The notes under the pieces are model-generated. The model was not told the DNA's origin. It did not search any database and was given only the letters and a program-made list of their open reading frames with translations. A DNA stretch of 64,000 bases. Origin: Whalleya microplaca. Its lineage: Eukaryota; Ascomycota; Sordariomycetes; Xylariales; Xylariaceae. Numbering within the stretch: the first letter of the stretch is position 1; each line of letters begins with the position of its first letter. Shown here one piece after another: positions 48,948 to 58,443 of this stretch. The translations under genes were made by a program, and so were the position numbers. The DNA is taken from assembly GCA_022497155.1 (NCBI GenBank), contig MU385760.1, forward strand, positions 62,001 to 126,000, in the 5' to 3' direction.

Positions 48948-49863
48948 ATGTTGCTGTCGGTTTTCTGGGCTTTGGCCCTTTCCGTCTTTGCCACGGCCTT
49001 ACCAGTGGGCAAGTTCGAGCCTAAGTCACCCGCCTTCTTCCTCGCCGGCGATTCAACCACAGCGCGCGATGGCGGTTGGGGTGACGGCTTCCTCGCTACT
49101 CTCATAGCGCCGGCCTGGGGCGTCAACATCGGGCACAGCGGCGCGACGACGGCATCGTTCGTTGTAGGTGGCGATTGGGCGAATGTAACCTCACATCTAA
49201 AGGACAACGCGGACAAGTATGACTGCTACGTGACAATAAGTGTAAGAATAGGCAGATACTATCCCTGGGCCTTCTAATCCCCAATTCTTGAGAACCGCTC
49301 GAGCTAACTCGCTCGCTACACTACCAACAGTTCGGGCACAACGACCAGAAGCCTGAAAATGGGGTCCCCTTCGACGTCTACCAGGCCAATCTCATCAAGT
49401 TTGCCAACGAAGTCAAGTCCCTAGGTGGAACACCGGTGAGTCTATCTGCGAGGCGAAAGACGATCCTTCGGAGAGGCTCGTCACTCATCGATATATACGT
49501 GCATAGCTCCTGACGTCCTCGCTCACGCGCCGGACCTTCGACACGGACAACGACCACAACGCCACGGACTCACTGCACAACGAGCGCTTGGCGGCTATAG
49601 CGGCAGCCGAGGCGACGAACTCGACCGTGGTTGACCTCAATGCAGCTAGTCTGGAGTACGTCAACGCCATTGGCAAGGATGCCGCGTGGGAGTATAATTA
49701 CGGCGAGGACAAGGCGGACAAGACACATCTGAACGAATGGGGTACAGTGGTGTTCGGTCGCCTGGTTGCGGATCTGATTATCCGAGAGAAACCAGATTTG
49801 GGGCGCTGGATCACTCCTAATGAAACGATGAGCCACGAGCTATCGCATGGGCTACCAGCATGA
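48948..49863 (+). CDS. Secreted GDSL/SGNH esterase, rhamnogalacturonan acetylesterase-like (CE12)
   Basis: Exons 48,948-49,241, 49,331-49,435 and 49,507-49,863 (introns 89 and 71 nt); 251 residues. Signal peptide 1-18, then the SGNH blocks: block I GDSTTARDGGWGDGF with Ser36, block II around HSGATTASF, block III FGHND (Asn102), block V Asp204-x2-His207 (DKTHLNEWG). This set and the length match rhamnogalacturonan acetylesterases, which remove acetyl groups from pectin side chains. I infer an extracellular plant cell-wall function, in line with a plant-associated or saprotrophic life. Sequons (NVT, NAT, NST) are present. It lies upstream of the PDX genes without an obvious link. Confidence 0.85.
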
Positions 49864-50094
49864 GATGAGATGTGGGCCGGTTAGAACCCATATGACTGTC
49901 TATGCTGTATATACAGTTCAGCCATTGCAAAACAACGCAATAAAAAATATCATTAGGCTTCGTTCAGGGCATCTGTGACTATATAGAACGCAACGCGCAT
50001 GGGAGTTGAATCTCACATGTTCACTCTAGCTCTAGGCGCCTCTTTCTTTTCGAACTTACTAGACTAGAGTGGCAAAAAGTTGTAAACCTCAAAG

Positions 50095-50545
50095 TTACCA
50101 TCCTCTACCGGCCATTTTCTGCTCAGGCTTCATGCTGTTGACACTGATGCCCACCATGGCCTCGCCGAGACCTTCACTGCACTCCGCAAGCACCTTCGCA
50201 TCTCGGAAGTGGGTTGTAGCCCTCACGATGGCCTTCGCTCTCTTCGCCGCATCGCCAGATTTGAAGATGCCACTGCCGACAAAGACGCCATCACAGCCTA
50301 ACTGCATCATGAGCGCCGCATCTGCCGGCGTCGCCACGCCACCCGCCGCGAAGTTGACCACAGGCAGGCGACCTAGCTCCGCGGTCTGCTTCAACAACGC
50401 AGCATCGCATTCGAACTCTCTCGCCAGGGCCCTGATGGCCAAGTCGCCACCCTCCTGCAGGGCGGCTTTCGCCCTCGCAATGTCGCGGTTGACGGTGCGC
50501 ATGTGCTTGACGGCCTCGACGACGTCGCCCGTGCCCGCCTCGCCC

Positions 50546-50580
<35 letters not shown>

Positions 50581-50677
50581 CCGCAGGGCCTCAGGCAGGT
50601 TCCGACAGCCGCAGACGAAGGGGATGTTATACCCGCTCTTCTCGACGTGGAAGGTGTCGTCGGCGGGCGTGAGCACC

Positions 50678-50711
<34 letters not shown>

Positions 50712-51060
50712 CGAGGATCTGGCACTCGACAAAGTGGCCGATGCGCGCCTTCGCCATGACGGGGATCGTCACGGCCTCCTGGATCTCCTTGATCTTGCCC
50801 GGGTCCGACATGCGCGCCACGCCGCCCTCGGCCCGGATGTCGGCCGGCACGCGCTCCAGGGCCATGACGGCGCAGGCGCCGGCGTCTTCGGCGATGCGCG
50901 CTTGCGCCGCGTCCGTCACGTCCATGATCACGCCGCCCTTGAGCATCTGCGCCAGTCCTGCCTTGACGACGAAGGAGGACTTAGCTGAGCCGGGGGCGGG
51001 CGTGCCATTGGCGGGTGCCAGGCCAGCGAGGTTGCTGTTGTTTGTGTCGTTGTTCCCCAT
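50095..51060 (-). CDS. PDX1: Pyridoxal 5'-phosphate synthase subunit PDX1 (PdxS/SNZ)
   Basis: A single exon of 321 residues. It contains the (beta/alpha)8 PdxS sequence: [101 protein letters not shown] and [12 protein letters not shown]1 joins ribose 5-phosphate, glyceraldehyde 3-phosphate and ammonia into pyridoxal phosphate; the lysines in the LKGGVIMD and MAKARIGH regions carry the intermediates. It works as a double hexameric ring with PDX2 feeding ammonia. The partner gene lies head-to-head 0.69 kb away. The N-terminal 30 residues (Asn/Ala/Gly-rich) are a usual fungal extension. Confidence 0.95.
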
Positions 51061-51746
51061 GGCTACGGGTGGCGGTTTTGATCGTCAAGCTTGGATGAAG
51101 GTTAATTGCACTAAACCGGTTGACTATTCTCTTCCTGGAAGATATTTATGTGAAGACGAAGGCCGTAACTAGCCGTAGTCTAAGTAGCAGGGGAACGAGG
51201 AGAGATATGAGAGATAGGAGAGATGTGATGTGTGTGATGATTAGTATGTCAGGGACATATCACATATGTAAGGACTCGGAACTATTTTCCTTGGGTGTAA
51301 CAAATCGCCTACATTTAAGGGTCCAGCCAGCCTGAATGATGTGGGTGACATTTTAAGATTTGTTCCAATGAGATATTTCCCCAGAATATTAGTCACTACT
51401 TTCATCCAAAGATTGACTAAGGAATTCTAGTAGTTGAAAATTTTCCTTGGGTAGGGCGCGACCTATGCCGAACTCTCGGGTACATGACGCAGACCGTCCC
51501 GCCGAACTCGGTACACTGATTTATCATAAAAGACACCGGCAAGCTTTCCGCGGGAACGCGGAAACAATCCAACACGGCAGAAAGGATATCAATACCGAGA
51601 AAAGCCGCCGGTGACTCAGAGAATTGTTCATCTGGATATTCCGCTCATTGTTGATCGGGTTGTATGGGAAGAGTCGAAGAGCGGCAAACACCAAGCTTTT
51701 GATGATTGAGTTGAGTTGAGGGTAATTAAATCTAGTGACAACGAAG
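51061..51746. promoter_or_regulatory. Shared promoter region of the divergent PDX1-PDX2 pair
   Basis: 686 bp between the two start codons, with no gene inside. A perfect TGACTCA (51,612-51,618) lies 129 bp before the PDX2 ATG. Yeast SNZ1/SNO1, the same pair in the same head-to-head arrangement, is driven by Gcn4 through such sites, so joint control by the Gcn4 homologue (CpcA/CPC1) is a fair inference. Confidence 0.6.
51612..51618. promoter_or_regulatory. TGACTCA, Gcn4/CpcA-type site
   Basis: Perfect palindromic bZIP site in the bidirectional promoter. A single 7-mer can occur by chance; position and the known regulation of the yeast pair raise its weight. Confidence 0.5.
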
Positions 51747-52632
51747 ATGATAACTGTTGGTGTCCTGGCGCTCCAGGGGGGCTTCTCAGAACATCTCAAC
51801 TCTCTACGAAAAGCAGCCGGACATATATCAACCGCATCGGCGTCAGTCTCCTGTTCAGACCTCTTCCACTTCGTAGAGGTGCGAACACCGGAGCAGTTGG
51901 CTACTTGCGACGCCTTGGTGATTCCTGGAGGAGAGAGCACTACTCTGTCATTGGTCGCAGCGCAGTCCGACTTATTGGAACCATTGCGAGAATTCGTCAA
52001 GTAGGTATACCATGTGTTTAATTCACTTAGTTTTACTCGCTAACTCTGTCGATGTGATCAGAGTTGCCAAGAAACCGACCTGGGGCACATGTGCTGGCCT
52101 CATTCTGCTGTCTGAGGAGGCGAGCGCTACCAAGAGAGGAGGACAGGAGCTGATCGGGGGACTTGACGTGAAGGTTCATCGCAACCATTTTGGTCGACAG
52201 AGAGAAAGCTTCGTGACAGACCTAGACTTGCCCTTTCTATCCCAGGGAGGCAACAACGAAGTTCAAGCTCAAGCTCTTCCTTTCCCGGCCGTCTTCATTC
52301 GAGCTCCTGTTGTTGACCAGATGTTGACTGACGATGTTGAATCGATCGACGGAAAGTTGTCAAGCGAAGGACTCTCAGAACCCGGTCCTAAGGCCCAAAC
52401 ACAACAGATTAAGGGGAAGATCGAGGTGTTGGCAGTGCTTCCGGGGCGTCACGCCTCGAACAAGGCAGCGATTGGAGATGCTCAACCTGTGGCTTCCAAG
52501 GGGGCAGGAGATATTGTGGCATTACGGCAAGGCAATGTCTTCGGTACGAGTTTCCATCCAGAGTTGACTGATGATATTCGAATACATGCTTGGTGGTTAG
52601 ACCAGGTAGTAGCAGAGTGGTGTAATAAGTAA
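51747..52632 (+). CDS. PDX2: Pyridoxal 5'-phosphate synthase glutaminase subunit PDX2 (PdxT/SNO)
   Basis: Exons 51,747-52,000 and 52,062-52,632 (61-nt intron); 274 residues. It is a class I glutamine amidotransferase: start MITVGVLALQGGFSEH, VIPGGESTT with the conserved PGGES, the nucleophile Cys in WGTCAGLILLSEE, and the His-Glu pair in TSFHPELTDD. It releases ammonia from glutamine and passes it to PDX1. An insertion of about 60 residues (after PVVDQML, with DVESIDGKLSSEGLSEPGPK) distinguishes it from the roughly 200-residue bacterial PdxT and is common in fungal homologues. The ATG at 51,747 is chosen because the catalytic-domain strand begins directly there. Confidence 0.94.
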
Positions 52633-53584
52633 TAAATGTTCAGAGCCAGCTTCAAATACCCCACAATGTGGCGTCCTTAGGTGCTTCTCAGCTCCGTTCC
52701 GGGTCCCCCACTTCGAAGCTACTGTAAACCCTGCCTAGGTCCAGGCCCTTATGGACCCGTGAGTTTATTTTCTTTTCTAGGGGTTGATGGTATTCGTGTT
52801 GTAGGCATTGTAGGTAGTGCTTTGCCAAAGTTATAGATAGTCCTTCTTATTCATGACTATCTAGGTAGTGTTCGTTTCACTTGTAATAGAGAGTTCCTTT
52901 TAGGAGATATATTGATTGCTTCAGAATCCTTGTCAATTCATTCCACAGTCAGGAGTTTTCCAGGGCTGCCAGGTCTGCCGGGGGAGAACCACTTTCAGAT
53001 ACCTATAACTCCATGTGAGAATGGCTTCATATCTCTTCTATAAGTAACTGACTATCACATAAACAAATAGGAAAAACCAACCTATTGATTTATACACAGA
53101 TTTATTCACTGCAATCACCTCAATTTCATGATCGTAAACTTAAAGCAATTAAGCTATAGACAACTATGATATGTATAGTGCTGTTGAGGATCGAACCTAT
53201 CTCATCTTCAGCAGCTTAGATAACGAGGGCTGTGGCTGTATGTACTATATGTAGGCCCCTCCTTGAGTCTGAGGTATGTACACGGACTGTGCTGGGAAGT
53301 GCGGGGTGTGCATGATGAATGCGCTACACCACTGTATCTAGTGGGGCACGAAGAAGAGATAACCAAAGATAGGGTTTGTCTAGGTCATGTACAAGTATAG
53401 GGCCTTATCGTACCTAAATAGCTGTATATATGGATGAATTAGACCTATCTTGTCTTGTTTCAGGTTTAGAACTTAGATATTGCGAAGTTGTCTGTAACTC
53501 AATATAACCTCCCCCTTGGCTTCCTAGCAACCTAGCGAAGGTCTTTATAGAAGTACCCTTGACCTACGACTATATCCATTCACC
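52633..53584. other. Intergenic, no gene seen
   Basis: 0.95 kb between PDX2 and the putative hxnM gene; no supported frame. Confidence 0.45.
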
Positions 53585-55034
53585 ATGGGAAAGAAAAAGG
53601 TCTTAGTTGGGTGAGTCTCAAATCAAGTTGTATGTGTGCTAGAATGTCCTCCGACTAATGCGAGGAGGTGATGATAGCTACGGTGTAGACATTGATGCTG
53701 TTGCTGGCTGGCTCGGCTCCTACGGAGGCGAAGACAGTACAAGCGATATTAGTAGAGGTTAGACTTTCTTGATGAGAAGGGACTAGAGATTCCCCCTATC
53801 CAGCTACGCATTTGGCTAATCGATAGTCACTACGGCCAGGTCTCTGGGCCGGCACAATTGGAACCCGTCGTTTGCTCAAACTGTTCGAGAAATACAACAT
53901 TAAAGCTTCATGGTTCATCCCTGGCCATTCCCTCGAGACTTTCCCCGAAGAGTGTGCCATGGTGAGAGACGCTGGTCACGAGATAGGCCTCCATGGGTAT
54001 TCACACGAGAATCCCGTAGATATGACATTTGAACAGCAGCGGGACGTCCTTGACAAGACTTTCAGAATGCTCACTGAATTTTGCGGCAAGCCTCCAAGAG
54101 GTAGCGTAGCGCCGTGGTGGGAGACAAGTAAGGAAGGCACAGAACTCATGCTCTCTTACGGCATTGAATATGATCATTCTATGTCTCATGAGGACTGCCA
54201 GATGTATTGGCTACGAACTGGCGATACATGGACAAAGGCAAGTATAACCATGTCACCCATTCATTATATAGCAAGTCTACAAATAATTGCTAACATGCCC
54301 GCAGTATGCCATACCCTTTAAGCTCCTCTTTAGTATCAACATGAAGCATGGTGTTTCTGTACATAGATATTAATCAGAATATGACAGGATTGACTACTCG
54401 AAGAAGGCCGAAGAGTGGATGAAGCCGTTGGTCAAGGGCCAGCCGACTGGGATGGTAGAGATCCCAGGTTCGTGGTATATCGATGACCTGCCACCCATGA
54501 TGTTCATGAAGAAGTCGGCCAATTCCCATGGTTGGGTTAACCCGAGGTACGCAGACGTGTTGATATTTCCATTGGACATATAAGCGCTAATAATGGCCAG
54601 AGATGTCGAAGACATTTGGCGTGACCACTTTGATTACTTCTAGTAAGTGGCGGGCCCTGCCGCCGATTGCAAGGTTTAGGGTATGCCTACTAATCGAAAT
54701 ATAGTCGAGAGTACGATGAATTTATTTTCCCAATGACGATCCATCCTGACGTCTCGGGAAGACCACACGTTCTTTTCATGCATGAAAGGTATGCTATCCC
54801 GCATCGGAGACACATTCCCTATGCTCATCCAGAAGCAGGTTGATTGAGCACATTAACAAGCATGAAGGTGTGGAGTGGATGACGATGGGCGAGGTGAGTC
54901 CAATCAGGAAAGAAAGGAGGTACTGTTACTAATCTGTGTAGATGTGCGACTACTTCAAGAGCAAGAATAAACCTCCAGAGGGGGCCATGATGCCCGCGCC
55001 ACCAGGAGATATCCTTAAAAAGGGGAAAGACTAG
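53585..55034 (+). CDS. hxnM: Polysaccharide-deacetylase-family cyclic imidase, HxnM-like (one splice join unresolved)
   Basis: Exons 53,585-53,610, 53,678-53,757, 53,840-54,239, about 54,388-54,546, 54,601-54,642, 54,705-54,788, 54,839-54,893 and 54,942-55,034. The NodB-type fold is clear: Asp13-x-Asp15 ([11 protein letters not shown]), His87-x3-His91 ([10 protein letters not shown]), later [11 protein letters not shown] and [13 protein letters not shown]. This subgroup (PuuE/PgdA-like) includes bacterial cyclic imidases and, as I recall, A. nidulans HxnM, which opens 3-hydroxypiperidine-2,6-dione to alpha-hydroxyglutaramate in nicotinate breakdown. Zinc-dependent, cytosolic (no signal peptide). 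Oddity: after GDTWTK the only good donor is GC (AAG|GCAAGT), and joining it to the AG before ATTGACTAC shifts frame by one base; see findings. It is tail to tail with the amidase gene (250 bp). Confidence 0.75.
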
Positions 55035-55284
55035 TAGGACGAGCTCATCTCAGTCGGCCATTGAGTGCTCTCATGTCATAAAGGCAATGGGCTAGGGAGA
55101 AGGCAGAACAAGAGTTCATAGCTAAGGATGTATTCGCGGTCTTCCCTGGTGATAGATACATCGTGGAGAATATAGCACAGGTTGGCCTATGATGCGTTCT
55201 TCAAACGTGTGTGTCGCCGAATTAGATATCAACTCCTGATCCCTTATTCTTCGATAACCGCTATGCAATGAATCCGGAAATGTT

Positions 55285-57300
55285 CTATCTAAGCAATTCA
55301 TCGATCACAGAACCAATCGCTAATACTTTCTCTTCTTCGAGCTTCCTTCCCACAACCTGTATTCCGACAGGTAGGCCTAGCTCAATCATCTTTTCCTTGT
55401 TCTGTCTCCATAATCCCGAATTCCACTCATCGATGGCATTCCTCGGTGTAGGATCCCAGGGTGCTTCCCTGTCGATGGCAGTCACTTTACCAGCAGGAAC
55501 CACCAGGGCTGGGTAATCTAGGACGTTCCATATCTTGGTGTATCCTACCCACCGACAAGACCGATGCGGGACAGCAGTGTGGGACATGACGGGCATCAAC
55601 ACGACATCAACCTGCTTGCCGGTTGTCGACGAACGGATTTCATTCCATTTCTTCAGGTACGCCTGCTGAAGTGCTACTTTACGTCTGTTTAGCTGCCAGT
55701 AATCATAGACTGAGATAGGTTGCCCCCGATTTACTAGCGCTTCGACGTGAGGTATAAAAGGTTCTCCACCTGCCAGAACATCACGGCGGATATCTTCGCC
55801 GCCGTCGGCAGTGTAATACTGATCCTAAGCCAGAAACGTCAGACTCGGAAGATACTGGCCACGAAATGATTGCCTTACCATTACCTGGATGCATTCAGCA
55901 TGGAGGTCGGCATTCCATTCAGCAATGTCATGACCAGCGGCTTTAAGCTTTTCAACTAAAGAGAGTAGCACTCGCTTCACAGGGGGGTGGGGTTGGACCA
56001 CCCCATCATCAACCAGAAGGCCAAAAGTTAACGGCTTGGACTTAAAGTCTTGATAAACCTCGTCTCTCCACGGCACCGGATTGCAGCGTGCATCATATTC
56101 CCAGGGGTTCAATTTGATAAGCTCCTTTAATGTCAATGTCAGCGAGGGAAGATTCCTTGCTAGTGGTCCGACAGATGAAGGGACATGTTCTTGTCCTTCT
56201 GTAGACACGGGTACACCATAGTAAGGAAGACGCGAACTCTGCGATCACGGACTTTAGTTAGACACACAGGCCGTGGAGAGCATAGCAAGTCAATCTCACG
56301 CTGGGCTTAAATCCGTAGAGTCCGATCATATGCGCCGGAATTCGTATGCTCCCGCCAATATCCGTCCCCCAACCTAGGAGACTGCCGTGAAGATGCAAGA
56401 GGGCCGCTTCGCCCCCAGTTGAACCTCCCGGAGTGTAATCCTTAGATGAAGGGTTCGTGGTTAGTCCCCATAGCGGGGTCTCCGTCTCGCACCACTGAGA
56501 GCCTTGTCAGATGCTTCCAATTCCTGAGCAAACATATTTACTTACCATTATGCTCTGTGGCAGATTCGTCTTGGCGAGGACAACAGCGCCGAGCTTCTTC
56601 AGCATACCAACCAAGACGGCATCTTCGGTCGCGGGCTTAAACGAGCGCCCGACATACCCTAGTGTGGTGTCGTGGCCTTTCACATTGAACTGGTCTTTGA
56701 GCGTGATGGGTATGCCATGCAATGGTCCGGCTACCTTTCCGTGCTCGGATTTATAGCGATCAAGCTCGCGCGCCTGAGCCAGAGCATCCTGAAAGAGGAT
56801 TTCCGTGAGACTATCACAGGTGTTGGTCGGCAGCCTAAACAAGGTTTAACAAGGTGCTTACCAGTTCGTCTACGATTTTACATAATCAGTGGCTTGTTGC
56901 TTTTAATCAAGGATGAGCCAGTAAATTTACCTGACTGTGCGCAGCTACAGCCCTATGATGGGATGAGTTAGCTATTGGCTATAGACACCATCTCGGGCTT
57001 TGAATTTGCGATTTACTTGTGTATGTACGCTTTTGTCACAGCCTCCGCACTAAGTTCATTAGAGGCGATGAGCCTGGCTAAAGTCGCAACATCGTCAATA
57101 TCTGTCACCACAGACGCATCAGGCGATGATGGAAGCTGACATTCCAAATCTCAGCATCAAGGTCTCCAGCTGGCAATGGTTTAACCATTCGTATGATTGC
57201 ATGCACGTACACTTTCATCCGCAGCAATAGCTAATGCGCGAGCCTGGGCTTCGCGCTTCAAACGAACCACCTCCTGCCATCCTTCTGGGGTTCCCGCCAT
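55285..57300 (-). CDS. hxnN: Amidase-signature family enzyme, HxnN-like
   Basis: Eight exons: 57,300-57,211; 57,135-57,017; 56,952-56,931; 56,869-56,862; 56,810-56,546; 56,494-56,300; 56,238-55,879; 55,824-55,285; 532 residues with frame closed exactly. The Ser-Ser-Lys triad is Lys118 (PITLKDQF), Ser193 (PGGSTGGEAALL) and Ser217 (GTDIGGSIRIP), with the same 75- and 24-residue spacing as in FAAH. The fourth exon has only 8 nt; it rebuilds the conserved AHSQTNCLTEIL text. Fungal acetamidase/FAAH-like enzymes hydrolyse small amides. Next to the cyclic imidase, the likely role is HxnN: alpha-hydroxyglutaramate to alpha-hydroxyglutarate plus ammonia. No signal peptide. Its promoter faces the HxnV-like gene. 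Confidence 0.82.
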
Positions 57301-58443
57301 TATGATAAGATGTTGTTAGGCTGTCAGGCAGGCTGTCAGGTTGTCAGGCTATTTTTTTGTTATTTTGCCTGGTCTGCCTGGTGTTTCATCAGCTGTTCGT
57401 TTCAATCGTTTCAATCAGGGTCCAGGAGTTCCAGTGTTATCTCAATAGCCAAGCTTAGCACGGCCCGAATTACAGTACAGAACGGAAGATCAACGCGCAA
57501 TTTATGGCTCAGGATTTCGGGATATGCTAGTATGGTACGGTAGTTGGTCGAGATTGCTGAGCCCGAGGATCCAGCAAAAGATCCAGCAAAAAGCTACTAG
57601 TAGTTACTTTACATACATAGATAGTACTTTACATAGTCGACACGCCGAACAACATAAGTAAGAGAAAGTAGAGACAAGAAGAAAAAAGACGGAGCCTTAT
57701 CGTGTAAGCACGAGTATCTTTATCCACTTGGTTCATCGGAAAGGGAAGTTAGCAAGCGGCACACTGTACAAGTGGTGTGATGTCTGACAGGGGTGGTCGC
57801 AGGAGTGGGAGTCTCAATTGTAGCAGCACTTGAGTATTATACTATGTAGTATGTACATCGCAGTTATTAGTCATGTAGGTGCTGGTACGGAGCAGGTAGT
57901 GAGTAAGGATGGGCTTAACGGGGCGTAACGGGCTCAGATGGGCTAAGATGGGTAAGGATGGGGGCGGTCCCAGAAGTCAGCGCCGTCCCCCAGCTGCCGC
58001 CTGATCGCCCAGGGTCTGAAGTACTTGGTATTATTATGTAGAGTCTGAGTAGGGTCTTCGTAGGGTCTGCGTCTAGAACGGCTATCCTAGGCAATCCTAG
58101 GCTATCCTAGATCGGAGTGGTTCGAGAAGCACGCCCGAACGCATGATAATGGCCTGAGCACAGTGCGACCGCCACCTCCATCCCTCCCACCGACCTACCC
58201 ACGTACCACGGAAGTAAGGCCATCCAGTCATCCCAAGTCACAGACGTGGACGATCGCTGTTTGCCGGTGAAACACGGTCAACGCGGCTCACTCAATCATC
58301 AATCAGGAGAAGGCAGACAACCTTCCACATTACTACTAAAACTGCCCTGGGACTGACCATATTCCGTTGTCTGACTGTTTACTTGAGTAACTCGACCTCA
58401 ATTCGGCTTTCCCTTTTCGCCTGCACGCCTGCACGCCCGCGCC
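57301..58443. promoter_or_regulatory. Shared upstream region of the HxnN-like and HxnV-like genes
   Basis: 1.14 kb between two divergent starts. It holds a GCTGTCAGG/GTTGTCAGG repeat (57,316-57,346), a G-rich repeat of GATGGG units (57,905-57,965) and CT-rich DNA near the HxnV start. No coding sequence. A common regulator binding here would co-regulate the two genes. Confidence 0.45.
57905..57965 (+). repeat. G-rich GATGGG-type repeat
   Basis: Six or more runs of three or more G separated by 5-8 bases (GGATGGG, CGGGGCG, ACGGGC, GATGGGC, GATGGGT, GATGGGGG). It could form a G-quadruplex, though the loops are at the long end. Confidence 0.5.

Noticed and set aside
50503..50988. 161-codon plus-strand frame opposite PDX1
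   Set aside because: Shadow of the highly conserved PDX1 frame.
53180..53250. tRNA-like GGTTCGATCC box on the minus strand
   Set aside because: The flanking bases do not form the T stem, anticodon arm or acceptor stem of a tRNA.
57905..57965. Telomere-like repeat
   Set aside because: The GATGGG units are irregular and not TTAGGG-type; better described as a G-rich promoter repeat.
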